This document shows positions 34,656-48,377 of a stretch of 64,000 nt of DNA, in pieces; position 1 is the stretch's first letter; the number at the start of each line of letters is the position of its first letter. The notes under the pieces were generated by a model, which saw only the letters and a list, made by a program, of their open reading frames with translations, had not been told where the DNA came from and ran no database searches. A program made the position numbers and the translations under genes. The DNA is from Dryas octopetala (lineage: Eukaryota > Streptophyta > Magnoliopsida > Rosales > Rosaceae): assembly GCA_963921425.1 (NCBI GenBank), contig OY992839.1, positions 13,681,409 through 13,745,408 of the forward strand. The letters are read 5' to 3'.

Positions 34656-34845
34656 ATATATATATGTACCATGGGATATACTGTAATAAGGTCAACATAC
34701 GTATTCAGTCTTATTCCTAAATCAAACATATATATTGTTATATATATGATGTTCAAAATCGAATATACTATTTAATAAAAAAATTAACATCCGATAAATT
34801 GAACTTGTAATTTAGATAGGCTAGATATAGTGATGATGTTGTAGT

Positions 34846-35685
34846 CAGGGGCGAATCTAGGATTTCAAAGTGGAGTGGGCTAAACTTAGCTTACGAACTA
34901 TTTTTGTCTTAAAAAAAAAAAAAGTTGCACCTAGTTAATTAGGGGGGACGTAATGGCAAATACTATATAACACTATCTAAGTTGCGCCCAACGTTTCTTC
35001 ACTAAGTAAAAATTATTAATTATCAATTCATTATCGATACTATTAATTAGAAAATTCTCGTTCAATGGGGATGATCATACATTCAGCCAGAAATTTATCG
35101 TCTATCTTGTTTCGAAGTCGATTTTTTAATAAACCTCATAAATGAAAATGCTCATTCTTTCGGTGATGTAGCAACATAAAGAGTCAACACCAGACGAATC
35201 AATCTATCAATCAAGTCGTAGTCTTTTGCCAACCCTATTTCTACTAATTTAATAAACAGTTGAGAAAAAAATAAAAAACAAAGACCATGGAGATATAAAC
35301 CCAAATTAAAACTAATATAATACCTTATTAGAGACTTAGAGCTAGAACTGTGTGTGGTGGGGGCTAGGAGATGAGAGAGATCTATGTGTTGCTCTCATTT
35401 GCATAGGTAAGAAGTTTTGGGGATCAGGGGAAAAGGAAACAATTTAATTAAAATAATTTTTTATTCTTTGGTGGGTTAATAACTTAATGTTCAGCACATG
35501 ATTACTGTCATGGAATGATGAGTTAATTAACTTAATGTTCAGCAAAACCAATAAATAAAAGGGCCAATGAGATTTGGATGGAAATGGACTGGGCTAGGCT
35601 TCAAATGTATACAACTAAGCTTAAAAAAACCCAAAAAAGCACCTGGGCTGCAGCCTAGGCAGCCCATAACATAGATTCGCCCCTG
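34846..35685. mobile_element. Non-autonomous hAT-type MITE, copy 2
   Basis: Copy of 4126-4964 with the same CAGGGGCGAATCTA ends and GTTGTAGT target duplication (34838-34845, 35686-35693). It differs by a few substitutions and one extra A in a homopolymer. Confidence 0.9.
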
Positions 35686-35693
35686 GTTGTAGT

Positions 35694-36506
35694 TTTCTAG
35701 CTATACATTGATGATGTTGTAGTATGTTGCCACCATACGTAATTTTACCAAGCAAATTACCATGTACAAAAATGAAAATAAATGTATAAACTAATTAAGA
35801 AGGGATATTTTTTTTTAGAAATTTTTTTTATTAGGATTAAATACCAAATATCAATAGTTTTTTAGTAAAGCAGTAAGACACTAATTTTTTTTAGTTTAGG
35901 TACTAACCTAGAGTAAAACATTTTGGATTAGGTCACAAATCAGTTTGTTATACAATTGTGACTGTCGAACAGTTACAGTTATAATTGTCGAACAGTCACA
36001 GTTGTGACTATTTAAAATTTATAAAAAATCAAAATTTTTAAGGGTTTCATAATTTAGATTTAGATTTGGGGGATGAAGTCTTATAACCCAAAGACTAAAC
36101 ATTAAAATTTAAGCCTTGCAAATATTGAAAAAACAACAAATCAATAAAAAAGTTATGATTGTTAGACAGTCACAGTTCGATATAACCATGTTTTTTAAAG
36201 TTGGTACCTAAACTGAAATTTAGAACCTAAAGTGAAATGACATAAATGTTTTAGTAGTTGAAATGAAAAAATATTATAATTTGGTACTTAAAGTCAATGA
36301 ACCTTTTTTTTTTTTTTTTTTTTAGGTTTATGACTTCAAAAATAAATATTTGAACTAAAATTAATTGTTATGTATATAATGGAGGGTTTGTGACTCGAAA
36401 TATAGGGTTTTTGGGGGGGCTTATATCAGAAATTCAAAATTTGAAAGGGAAATCTTATAATTAATATTTGAGAAAATGAAAAGAATCAGAATAACTAAGA
36501 AAAATA
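35694..36506. other. AT-rich intergenic stretch, copy 2
   Basis: Counterpart of 4973-5784; the poly-T run near 36305 is a little longer. No gene seen. Confidence 0.5.
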
Positions 36507-36666
36507 AACTTACTATGATGGAGCTAGTAGCTTGTAGTTCAAGCAACACATACTAGAGTAGTAGGTATATATGTATGTTGATTACACGCTAGTTGGTCAC
36601 TAGGGTATTTGGTTGCAAAAAAGTCTTCACACTGCCTACTGGTCACTGGTCGTAATTATTCGCCAG
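36507..36666 (+). pseudogene. Relic of a NAC gene 5' flank, copy 2
   Basis: Counterpart of 5785-5944; it aligns with the upstream region of the NAC gene at about 49140-49320. Its presence in both blocks shows this older NAC relic existed before the 30.7-kb duplication. Confidence 0.6.
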
Positions 36667-37482
36667 GAAAACCGTCGCTGCCTCGACTATGAACATTGCG
36701 GCCACGACGCCGGGGCCACCCCTTGCTCCATTGCTGAAACCAACGCGAAATCCACCTCCACATTCGGCGGCATGGATGTTCAGGATTAAGAAAACCTTGA
36801 TTCTGAAAAGGTCTTTCGGTGATAAGCAAAAGGGCTTCAAGGGCATCATATGTGATTGGAGTGTCACGTGCATGGGCAGAGCTATCTGTATTCTCATAAA
36901 GGGGACCAACACCACGTACTCAAAATAACATTGAAAAACTTAATTATCATTTGAAACTGGGGAACCTGGGAGAGAGAATTTGCAATGCCATTAATAAGAT
37001 TTAAAAATTCAGAAATTGATATGTCACCTCTAGTTGTACGAAGTAATTCACCACTTGACTGATGCAATTTTGAGAAGTGGAAGCAAACTTGTCCTCGAGA
37101 CATCCAAGTATTACGACTGGAAGTATTAAGAGCCACGTATTGTTCCAAGAAGGATTAATTGCGGTGATGAGAGAGCCACTGATCCAACCAATTAACAATC
37201 ATTTGTTGTGTGGCCAAGCAACAGTGCTTCCCAAAGCATCATCAAGTATGAAAAATTCACGTGAACTCTTGAACATAGCACTTGAAGAAAATGTCTTGCA
37301 CCCAAACTTTATAGCAATCTGGTCCAAGGACAACATGATATATAAGTGTTGTTAGATCTGTAGATTCAATCTCTGCTCTTGCCATTTCTTGGCCTGTTCC
37401 ATCCCAATTTAACAGTGTGCACTTTGCCTTAATAAGGTTTCCACTAGACAGGTTCACATTAGGAGGGACTTGGGTACTATGT
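36667..37482 (-). pseudogene. Degenerate minus-strand coding relic (DUF8039-like?), copy 2
   Basis: Counterpart of 5945-6760 with the same broken frames, including ARAEIESTDLTTLIYHVVLG and DDALGSTVAWP. A single change (TTGATG to TTGTTG near 37204) falls next to the AWP motif. Family call tentative. Confidence 0.35.
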
Positions 37483-38286
37483 TCTGGAGACTAAAATAAA
37501 ACTAATAAAAATACTCAAATGTCAGTTTCGAAGGTGAACATATTAGTTGATACAGTTTTCCACACTATGCTTTGGAAAATGGGCAATAGAACGTAGAAAA
37601 AGATGTCTTTGTTTTTCTATTATAATTCCATTTGAAAAGGAGACTGCAGAAAGTGACAAGATCGCCCCCGGATTTCCACCCTGAAACCCAAAGAGGTCCT
37701 GCGGGATCCAAAAAAAAGGGAAAATCCTACCGAAAATTCGGCAGCACCTCCCCTAAAAAAGGACTAACCCAAAATTTTATAACCTGTTAAAACACACTTC
37801 TAAGTTTCCAACTTCCATACCACAACCAATTTGGGTCTCCGACCCAACATAAAATTTACAATTTTATAAGGTTACAACCAAATATTAGAGCCAAACTACA
37901 AGATAAGGTTTACAGGAAATCCTACACTATACAATACGAAGAGAAAGCCCGCCTCGACGAGAAAATTTTGACTGGATGCCGCTTCCACCTGGGGAACCAT
38001 TAAAACACAAAGAAAATGACTTACGGTGAGAAGGACTCAGTGAGTGGGTGAACAAATCAAATGATAACAAAGTTAATAAGGTAAAACATTTTATTAATAA
38101 TCTCAATTGCACAAACACAATAGATTTCCCCCATTTAAAATATGCTTTGAACTGATAAACAGAATGACTAAAATATTTTTATTTAATAAAGTTTTTAGGA
38201 TTATCGTGGGCCATATAAGTACCCATTTGACGGGCTCCACATTGGTACCGTACAAGACCGTCGCACCAAGTGAAGCGTCTACTTAA

Positions 38287-38602
38287 CCTTCCACCCGCAC
38301 CGTCGTAACGCCGTCATGCGAGTGAATTTACGGTGTCCCTTGTACCGTCGCAACGCCGTCATACAAGTGGACACAGGGTGGCCCTTGTACCGTCGAATCG
38401 CCGTCGTACAATAAGCCAAAGTGTCGTACATGCACGTAGATTGCCCTTCCACCCGCACCGTCGCAACGCCGTCATGCGAGTGGACTTATGGTGTCCCTTG
38501 TACCGTCGAATCGCCGTCATACAAGTGGACACATGGTGGCCCTTGTACCGTCGAATCGCCGTCATACAATAAGCCAAAGTGTCGCACGTGCACGTAGACT
38601 AC
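38287..38602. repeat. GC-rich hairpin-forming tandem array in LTR, copy 2
   Basis: Counterpart of 7565-7880, two 158-bp units of ACCGTCG...CGCCGTCAT subunits, with one or two substitutions relative to copy 1. Confidence 0.7.
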
Positions 38603-39951
38603 CCCCAAAGGGCGAGGCATCCCGGCACACGGCCCAAAGCCTATGTGTGTGCCGTGATGGGTCCCAAAGACCTACTTAATAATCGGTGGGTACTTAGACG
38701 GTCTATTAAATAATTTGTTTAATTATTTAATAACCCTTAGATCAACATGGCATATAATTCAATCCATTTAAAATATTTATTAATGCAAAACAGACTTCAC
38801 TCAAATCAATATTTCATTATTTAACTCAAAATTTCAAAAGTAATATAAAAACCACAAAACCCATAAACTTTGCAAGCAAAAGAAAATCCACTCACAATAT
38901 TGGAGCCTAGTGTCGGCCTCCGGATGAATCACCTCTAGTCTCGGGAGCGTCACCTAAAACAACCAAGCATACAAAACATAAATTAGACTTGGTATAGAAC
39001 GTAGATTAAAATGTGGAATTGAATCTAAGTGTTCTTCTCTTGACTTCTTGGTCTCGTTTTAATTCACCCATCATACAACGCCTCCAACAACTTGGAAACA
39101 ACTAAAATATTGTTCTATATACTTCTATAACCCAATCTAATCCTATCAAGTTGAGCAAATTTTTCTCCATTCCCATTTTCTTAAATTTGCAAATTTTCCC
39201 TCACTTATTTCACTTATAATAGAAACTAGGGATCCTAAGGATTTAAAATTGTCCTCAATGCATTTAGAAGCACCTCATATTGCCAATTTTTCCATTAACC
39301 AATTTGGGGATAATACCTCCAACTGAATTTCTCGATTTCTCTATATTTCCTTGAAATTTTCTCAAAGTTTATGATCCTAATCCTAAATTTAAGATTCCTA
39401 GAGTGAAAACCATCTCAAACCCATCAAGAATACTCCCACAACTTCGAATTTCTTAAGAAACCCGAAATGTTCTCAAATGCTCAAAAATCAAACTCTGATT
39501 TCTCAAGTTTTTAAACAGAAATTTAAAGGAAAAGGGAGCCCATTACCTAGAAAGGAAAAACCCCCAAAATTTCGTGGAAAATGGGGTAGAAATCTGGCCG
39601 GATTGAAAGAGTTGTCGACTGCCCTTTTCGCTCGTTTCTGAGCTGTTTGTTGCAACCGGGGTTGGGGGTGACTGGGCTGGTGGCGCCGGCGGCTAGGAAG
39701 AGTGGCCAACTACTCGACGTCGGCTGGAAGTGGCTGGAAGGGCTGGACTTGTGTGGAGCTGAGTGTGCGCAGGGAATTGTTGCCGAGAGAGAGAGAACTT
39801 AGGGGCTCGGGGTGGACGATCAGCTCCGGCGAAGGGGGTCGCGCGGCTGACTTGGTTGATGAGGAAATGGCCGGCGTTGATGGTTGTGGTGGTGGCTGGC
39901 TGGGTGTTTGCAGAGAGAGACACGGAGGGATGAGAAGAGTGAGGTCACGGG

Positions 39952-39957
<6 letters not shown>

Positions 39958-39995
<38 letters not shown>
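39958..39995. repeat. (GA)n microsatellite, ~19 units
   Basis: Shorter allele-like counterpart of the 60-bp tract at 9236-9295. Confidence 0.95.
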
Positions 39996-39999
<4 letters not shown>

Positions 40000-40664
40000 G
40001 ATAGGGGGTGTGTTGAGTAAAATTATGGGGGTTTCTAGAGAAATCCTGTTTTAATACTAAAAATTTTCTAGAATTTTCGTGTAAAAGGACAAAATTGCCC
40101 CTAAAATGTTTCGCCCCACATTCTCAAACCGTGGTCCAAATTTAAATTCCGTCTTCGGAAGTACGTTATGAACTACTTCATTACCCCCGTCTATTGAAAT
40201 TTTCTAAAAGTTTTTATCTTCCTTAATTTCCCGTTTGATTACCCATTTTCTTATTAGAATGTATAAGTCTCTTTCAAATTAAACTTTCCAACTGGGTCAC
40301 CACCGAATGAAATTTAACTTGATTTTATATAAAAGAAAAAAACTTGGGTCGGGTCATTACAGAAAGCAAGTAAAATTCACTATTATATGCTTTCCAAAGT
40401 GTGAATCTCAGTCAATGCATTTACATTTCGAAAAGGAAAGAATCAATAAAGAAAAATATAACCCACATGCTTGCATTGCAATTCTAATTTAATACAAACC
40501 AAAATTCAATAATCTTGAAATTTCTGACCTGGTTAGCTTGCTTGTTTGTTCAGATTTTGAATTGATTAATTAACTTCAACAACATATATCATTATAAAAA
40601 GACTTTTAATCATTTTACCCACATGAAGACTGATCATTGAGAATCATTGAGAAATGGTTGTTGT

Positions 40665-40746
40665 ACCTCGAGTAGTACTCGAGTGCTACTCGAGAAACTG
40701 CATATAAGTTGTGTAATTTTGCCATCCTACTCGAGAGGACCTCGAG
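40665..40746. repeat. Cluster of five CTCGAG palindromes, copy 2
   Basis: Counterpart of 9955-10036; just upstream a GAATCATTGA 10-mer is present as an extra tandem copy (about 40632-40650). Confidence 0.6.
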
Positions 40747-40929
40747 TATTCAAAACTCATATATCACTATGAATAAAACTATTTGAATCATTTTAACTCA
40801 CTGTTTTGACATATAATATATCTTTCGAATAAATGTGATATTTATCTATATATGGATCTCACCTTTGTTAAAAAGATAGTACAAAAAATGTTCGATGAGA
40901 CGGTCTAAATAACTAAACTTGATTTTTAC

Positions 40930-41745
40930 CTTTGGAGTTGGATCTGGGGATTTTGCAACTTCCTCACTAGTTTTGCCTTGCTTCTATAAAAATAAAGAAA
41001 CAATTGAGATGCTTCAAGCTGTAACAGTAATAGAATTGAGAAAAACCACTAGAGTATCTGTCAAAACTAACCATGTACGATGCATGATCTACCTATAGGT
41101 AGCATGAATGCCAATAAACATTATACAGTCCATAGACAACCGACTTTATTAACTTGGGGAAAATGGGAGTGGTGGAAATTGAATCTGCTCTGTACAATTA
41201 AATTTTCCAATAAAGGAGGGCTGTACACAAAAACAGCTTGTTTCAGCTTTCACTGGTACCCTTCCATAACTGAGAGTCTGAGATAGGATTTCAGTTGCCT
41301 AAGGCAGACATCAATGCATGTCCACTGGGTAAAAAGTAAAAACAGTCAATGTAAATTGCACACCTTCAAGAAAAAGAACTTCAAATTCTGAGAAACCAAG
41401 TAAAAGCAGCAAGCAGCCCTGGATAGTGATAGTCACAATAAACAAAAATGAAATTGGATATTGAACAACCATACTAGTAGTAGTAGTACTCATGGAAAAA
41501 AAAATGACAATCACGGAAATGTCTTGGAGATGGTTTTGCAAGTCCAATATTTGCATTTACCCTTTAACTTAATCTTCTCATTCATAACAACAATGTCTGA
41601 ATAAATTTTAGGGAAGAAACAACAACTAATTTTACAAGCTGATATCTCACCACATAATTTAATGAATTGGCACCATTTGAGCCAATAATACCTGTTACTA
41701 TAGTGACAGCAAACTGATTAGGTTGAAGAGTTGCTGCACCAACGC
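40930..41745 (-). pseudogene. Putative exon fragments of an unidentified minus-strand gene, copy 2
   Basis: Same two exon-like segments as 10220-11034 (KQGKTSEEVAKSPDPTPK and the LQPNQFAV segment) with intact AG/GT borders. No domain recognised. Confidence 0.35.
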
Positions 41746-42401
41746 TATCAATAGAAGTAGTTGTGAAGATTAACACTCATTAATGTTCAGTTTGGACTTT
41801 TTTAAACTAAGAACAGAGGATTCACACACACTAAAAGTAACTTCCAGACTTTAACTACAACCAGGGCAAAACATATTCAGACTTTGGTAAATTTTTCATG
41901 AATGATTGCATGTGACAAGAATGGATCATATACACTAATTGAAGAAATAAAGGAGAATTCAAATAGCTTTTGGGATGGCATTAATGCCTACTTTCACTTT
42001 TTAGCTTCCACTTAGGACAGTATCCACTAATCTTACTTTATATTAGTACTCAAAGCCATTATCAATCATTAGCACTTGAAAAATACATATAACTACAAGG
42101 TGCCATTTATAGCAAAAAAAAAATATTTGGGTCACAGTGGTAATATGTCATAGCTGATCATCTGAAACAACGAGATGAAGCTGCAGTTACCAAACAACCA
42201 TCACATTGGTTATTAACTACTAATATGGTAACTGTATTAAAATTCTATAACCAAATTCTACCTTGGAAGCAACCAATACTCATGATACAGCAGCCTTTCT
42301 AGAATTTTATTCAAAATAATTCATATTCCTGCTACTTTTCACCCTTGAGACTCTCTCACAGACTCTCTTAGTTACAAGCCTACTGCATTTTCTATGTCAG
42401 A
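41746..42401. other. Intergenic stretch left of copia element, copy 2
   Basis: Counterpart of 11035-11690; AT-rich and without recognisable genes. Confidence 0.5.
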
Positions 42402-42494
42402 CACATGTTTATCATATATTCTAGCTTTAATTTGTATGGGCTTTGAGGAAGTCTCTAGAATTTTGTAGTATTTTCCAATAATGTGCATTAATTT

Positions 42495-43985
42495 TCAACA
42501 CTCCTCCTTAATGCACATTTGGGATACTCCAAGCATGCTTCGTAGCATTTCAAATCTTGGTCTTGGAAGTGCCTTGGTGAAGATGTCTGCTATTTGCTCC
42601 TCCGTCTTGCAATACTTGAGTTCTATCTCCTTGTTTGCTGAGACTTCACGTAGAAAGTGATGTTTGATGGCAATGTGTTTTGTCCTGCCATGAAACACTG
42701 GATTTTTTGCCATCGCTATAGCAGACTTGTTGTCACAAATTATTTTAGTAGCTTCATTTTGTTGTTGTCCCATGTCTTCAAATATTCTTCTCAGCCATAT
42801 AGCTTGGTAGGCTGAACTTGACGCTGACACATACTCCGCTTCGGCTGATGATTGTGCCACTGTCTCTTGTTTTCTTGAAGACCATGAGAATATGCCAGAC
42901 CCAATTGTGAATGCATAGCCTGATGTACTTTTGAAGTCGTCCACTCCAGCCCAGTCACTATCTGTGAATCCGAGTAGGCTTGTATCTGTAGAAGGTCTAT
43001 ACCATATGCCATAGTCAATACTTCCTTGCAAGTACCTTAATATTCTTTTTGCTGCTCCATAGTGTATCTGACTTGGAGTTTGCATAAACCTTGAAAGTAG
43101 GCTGGTCGCGTACATAATGTCTGGTCGAGTTGTTGTTAGATAAAGTAGGCATCCAATGAGACTTCTGTACTTTGATGCTTCTGCCTTTCCGGATCCACCG
43201 TCATTTCTTAACTTTTCATTGGTGATGAGCGGTGTAGCCACGGTCTTGCACTCAGACATCTTGAACTTCTTCAAGAGATTTTCAGTATACTTCTTTTGAC
43301 ATAAGAAGATTCCATTTTCTTCTTGGATTATCTCAATGCCAAGAAAATAGTGCAATTTACCGAAGTCACTCATCTCAAATGTCTTCATCATATCTTCTTT
43401 AAATTCTTGAATTAATTTTTCATTGTCTCCTGTATAGATAAGATCATCAACATATAGAGAGACAATAAGAATGGAGTTACCTTGATTTTTGGTATAGAGT
43501 GTTGGCTCGCTTTTGCTTCTCTTGAATCCAGCATTGATGAAGTATTTGTCGATGCGGCTGTTCCATGCTCTTGGTGCTTGTTTAAGTCCATATAAGGCTT
43601 TCTTTAGTCTTAGGACTTTGTCTTCTCCTCCTTCCTTGATGAATCCTTGTGGTTGCTCCACATAGATTTCTTCTTCGAGCTCTCCATTTAGAAATGCTGA
43701 TTTTACATCCAGTTGGTAGAGTTTCCACCTCTTTTGAGCTGCAAGAGCTATAAGTGCTCTTATTGTATCAAGTCTTGCCACTGGCACAAAAGTTTCATTA
43801 TAGTCTATTCCTGGCTGTAGTGAGTAGCCTTTAGCTACCAATCTTGCTTTATGTTTTTGTATTGAGCCATCAGGATTAATTTTGGTCTTATAGACCCATT
43901 TCACGCCAATGATTTCTTTATTTGGTGGGTATTCTACAAGCTCCCATGTTTCATTTTTCTTAATTGTTTTAATTTCTTCTTCCAT
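42495..43985 (-). pseudogene. Copia reverse transcriptase-RNase H, uninterrupted segment
   Basis: An open 496-residue segment covers the reverse transcriptase and RNase H of the copia polyprotein. Readable motifs include GVKWVYKTK near the start, LDVKSAFLNG, YVDDLIYTG, the linker YFLGIEI, DSDWAG, SSAEAEY and KALPRPRFE near the end. In copy 1 the same segment is broken by two stops and a 3-bp loss. It is not a complete gene: upstream gag, protease and integrase parts are broken by stops and a frameshift, so no functional polyprotein can be made from this copy. Confidence 0.9.
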
Positions 43986-46514
43986 AGCCTTCCTCCATAC
44001 TTCTTGTTTTACTGCAACTTCAAAACTTTCAGGTTCTAAAGTTATAAAGTTGCATGTTTCATATATATCTCTGAGTGATTTTACTCTTCTTGGTGATGAC
44101 TCAAAGGAAGATTCATCTTCTATTGATGGAGGAGTTCAAGAAGATGCAGGAGGCGTACCTGGAGTTTCTGAAGTTTCTCTTTCATGTGTGTCTTCTTCAG
44201 GCTGTTGTGTTGGGGTTGTCTCTGGTTCTCCTAAAAGGACAACACCTTTCTTCTTTATTTTTCCTCCATCCCAATTCCAGGATGCAAACTCATCAAACTC
44301 GACATCTCGACTGATCACGAGCTTCTTGGTTCTTCGATTGTAGACGCGATAGCCTTTAGATTGGGAACTGTATCCTATAAATATGCCAATTTCTGATTTT
44401 TCTTCTAGCTTGTGTCTTTTTGGAGCTGGAATGTGCACATAGCATATACATCCAAAGACTTTGAGATGCTTTGCTGATGGCTTCTGGTTACTCCACGCCT
44501 CAATAGGAGTCTTGTCTTATAGAGCTTTTGTTGGACATCTATTTAGCAAGTATACTGCTGTGTATACTGCTTCTGCCCAAAATATCTTTGGTAGTCCTTT
44601 CTCAAATAGCATTAATCTAGCCATCTCCATTATAGTTCTATTTTTCCTTTCTGAGACTCCATTTTGTTCAGGAGCATAGCCCACTGTCAATTGGTGTTCT
44701 ACTCCTTCATCTTCGCAGAACTTGTTGAATTCTTTTGAGGTGTACTCTTTACCTCTATCGCTTCTAAGAGCTTTGATGTATTGGCCACTTTGTTTTTCGA
44801 CATGAGCCTTGAACTTCTTAAAGACTTCGAAGACTTCTGATCTTTCACGTAGAAAATAAACCCATGTCATTCTAGAATAGTCATCAATGAAAAGAATGAA
44901 GTACCTGCTTTGATCGAGAGATGGGGTCCTCATTGGTCCACAGACATCTGTATGCACGAGCTCCAACAAGGCTTTTGCTCTCCAAGCCTTTCCGGATGGA
45001 AATGCTTGTCGATGTTGTTTGCCAAGTTGATAGCCTTTGCAGACATCACCACTCTCCTTTATGCTTGGCAGATCTCTCATCATATTATTCTGGTGAAGTA
45101 ATTGTAGTCCATGAAAGTTGAAGTGGCCAAATATTTTATGCCAAAGCCATGAATCTTCTAGTTCTACTTTCATGGCCATATTTCTGACATATTGCCAATG
45201 GATGGGAAAATTTCTATTTTCCATCCTTACTTTAGCTATAATATGATTTTTATCTTTTTTGTCATATATTATGCAGGAGTCTCAAGAAAAGTGTAAAAAA
45301 TATCCATTTTCAATCATTTGGCCAACACTCAATAGATTATGCTCCAAGCTAGGAACTAAAAGAACATCATGAATTAATTTAGTTCCTTTGTTTGTATGAA
45401 TAGAGATCGTACATTTTCCTTTTGTCTCCACCAGTGCACCATTTCCCAATTTAACTTGGGATTTTATGAATGTATCTATTTCGGAGAAGATGCTTTCGTC
45501 TCCTGTCATGTGGTTGCTGCAGCCACTGTCTATGTACCATTTCCTGTTGTTCACTTCAGTTGCTGCTTGACAAGCATAGAAAAGCTCTTCATCCTGCTCC
45601 TTTTCTTCTGTATAGTTGGCTTGATAATTCTTCTTAAGCCGACAGTCTTTTTCCATATGTCCAAACATTTTGCAGTTTCGGCATTTTGGTTTTCCTCGAA
45701 ACCAACAATCTTTTTCTAGGTGGCTTGTCTTTTTACATGTTCCACATGGAGGGAAGTTTTTCTTCTCCTTTTTTCATTTTTATTTTCCCAGTTATTGGGT
45801 TTGTCTCCTCGTCTAGAATTTTCTTTTGATTTCCAGTTTCCTCTAGATTTCTGAGACCTTAAATTGACTTTTGACTGGAAGGCACTTTCTAGCGAACTTT
45901 CATTTCGCCTACTCAGTCTTTGTTCATATGCTTCTAGAGAACCCATTAGTTCTGTCACTGAAAGAGCCGTTATATCTTTTGACTCTTCAATGGCAGTGAC
46001 TATAGGGTCATACTTATCAGTAAGACTAATAAGTATTTTTTCTACAATTTTTGTATCAGTTATCTTTTCAACATAAGCTCGCAATTGATTTACTATTTCA
46101 TTTACTTTGGAATAGTAAACTTTAGCGGTCTCAGAATCTTTCATTTTAAGATTTTCTAAATCTCTTCTTAGAGTTTGTAGTTTGACACTGCGTACCTTTT
46201 CACTTCCTTGAAACTCTTCTTTCAAAGTATCCCAAGCCTCCTTTGAAGTTGTAGCTCCCATGATCCTTGGAAATATCGTGTCATCCAAAGCTTGTTGTAG
46301 AGCGTAAAGAGCCTTTGCGTCTCTCTACTTGTCCTTCTTCGCCTGCTTTCGTTGCTCAGCGGTGGGTCTTTCTGGAACAGAGAACCCACTAGTAACAATG
46401 TCCCATAAGTCTTAAGACATAAAATAGGTTCTTATCTTGATGCTCCAAAAATCATAGTTTTCACCAGAGAATATTGGAAGAGGGACAGAGTTTTGGCTAG
46501 AGTTATTAGACATG
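43986..46514 (-). pseudogene. Copia gag-protease-integrase, broken, copy 2
   Basis: It shares with copy 1 the stops near 46326 (gag), 45279 (before GAG-pre-integrase), 44515 (integrase end) and 44133. Private damage: a stop near 46413 in gag and a 1-bp deletion near 45771 just before the zinc knuckles. The protease keeps DSGC and the integrase keeps SDRGKEY, both altered in copy 1. The start codon is at about 46514. Confidence 0.9.
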
Positions 46515-46563
46515 GTGGTAAATTAGGATGACCCTACGCCCAATTAGAGAGCTCTGATACCAC

Positions 46564-46944
46564 TGTTAGAAATTTAGAGGGTGTTTAGGACACTCGTAGC
46601 TAATGGCTTGTATAAGCTTCTATTAGCTATCTATGCTTGATATAAGAAGTGTTTGAACTATAAAACAAAGTATCTTTTATTGATGAATAGAGGAGGATAC
46701 AAATGGAGATGTAGATGTCTAGGACAATAGGACTTTAGGACTAGTGGCTTTTAGTATTGCCTCTTGCTTACATTTAGATATGAGTACATGCTATATATAT
46801 AGAGAGTAGATGAACCCTCTTGACTTCTCTAGAACATCTATTAGCCACATGTTTATCATATATTCTAGCTTTAATTTGTATGGGCTTTGAAGAAGTCTCT
46901 AGAATTTTGTAGTATTTTCCAATAATGTGCATTAATTTTCAACA
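46564..46944 (-). repeat. Copia 5' LTR, copy 2
   Basis: 381 bp with TG...CA ends; the outer 99 bp are repeated at 42402-42500. Confidence 0.9.
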
Positions 46945-48377
46945 AAAACTAAATGGATTCTTTTAGTTTTTATAGAAATCCAACATCATTGAACCCTCTT
47001 TATTGAAATTAATTATGGATTTTGCAAGTCAGAATTCTCGTGTCTATTAGCAACTACGAAAGCCCAACACCATTGAAATTTAACGTCTATCAAATTTGTT
47101 TATACTCAAACATTTAGAAATCAGAAAACGCATAATTGTGCTTGAAATCAGAAATGGTGTTAAAAGAAAAGCTTGAGCGCGCAGCAAAGAAACCCAAAAA
47201 CAAATGAAAAAAGAAGTGGTGAAGATTGAATTGACAAAAGGCAATGAACAACACACAACATAAATTAAGTACATAAAAGTCAGAATCAAAACAATACAGC
47301 GAAAAAAAAAACAATGAGCAAGGAGTAGAGTTACAAGAGTTTCTTTTTTTGAATAAAAAAAGTCTGGCAGCTTAGCTTCTGTTTGGTTCGATAAACTAAC
47401 TATTCCGACTTGTCCACCTTCTCAGAGTGCAAGCCACAAAACTCCTCCCAGTTAAAAGGCCTAACCTTGACTTAAACGACTTCGTCGTAGATCGTCCCGC
47501 ACTGGTGCTGGACGCAATATCAGGAAATGTTGGTGGTGGATGGTATTTGATGATGGCATCGTCTTACAATCAGAAATCAAATGCGTTCAAAAAAAAAAAA
47601 AAAAAAAAAAAAAACAAACAAATTTCAGGGATTCCAACACCATTCACCATTCATGGGTTTTGAAGCTTACCGTGAGAGTTTCAGAGAAACAGTGAGAGGA
47701 TGGCTATATGTTGGTGATTGAAGATGAAATCGTCTGAGAAAAACCTTGGCTTCTCTTCATTCTCTACAGGGTTCCAACCCTTTCTTCAACATAGGCGAAA
47801 ACAAGCGGGGCAGAGATGGAAGAGATCGAACACGAGAATAAGAAGCAAGCTCGCAGAGAAGATGGATGTTGGTGAAGATTCAGACAGAAACGGTGAGAGG
47901 ATGGATGTGGTAACCAGACAGAGAGAGTGGAGGTTCAGTGGCTGAGTCTGGTGGTAGGTGAGGCTCGTTTTTTCCGCGAAAACTTTCGGTCCCGCCCTGT
48001 TGGAGGCTAATATGCTGGCCGAAAATTTTTTAAATTTTCCAAATTTTTCATGGCGTTGAAAGAATGCCCTAGAATTTAGGTATCCACGGCGGTGTTCCTT
48101 TTGCCATTAATTTTATAACGTTTTTACATGGTCATGGTTTAGTCAAAGTATGCATGACGTTGAAAAAACGCCGTCTCATTTTTTAATTTTTATAGCGCAT
48201 TATCAACGCCATTGTTTCATTATTCAATGACATTTTTGCTTAATTGTCATAATTAACAACCTATATTTTGCATTCTATGACGTTTTAAAACAAAACGCCA
48301 TAATAGTGTCTTTTCATGACATTAATTTTTAAAACGTCATTAATCCAATGTCATGAAAAGTCAAATTTATTGTAGTG
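46945..48377. mobile_element. Orphan CACTA-type right end and subterminal region, copy 2
   Basis: Counterpart of 16232-17662; ends ATTTATTGTAGTG at 48377. The A-run near 47590 is slightly longer and a 3-bp loss occurs near 47167. Confidence 0.6.

Larger units (their letters stand above)
37654..40361. mobile_element. Solo LTR of a retrotransposon, copy 2
   Basis: 2708-bp counterpart of 6932-9661 with the same TG...CA ends and GAAAG target duplication (37649-37653, 40362-40366). It is 22 bp shorter, almost all in the GA tract. It appears to carry more substitutions relative to copy 1 than the neighbouring DNA does, for example near 37818, 37884, 37950 and 37968. Confidence 0.8.
42402..46944 (-). 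mobile_element. Ty1-copia retrotransposon with truncated 3' LTR, copy 2
   Basis: Counterpart of 11691-16231. 5' LTR 46564-46944 (381 bp); primer-binding site 46551-46562; 3' LTR remnant 42402-42500 (99 bp). The identical truncation point shows that the 3' LTR was already lost before the duplication. Confidence 0.93.
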
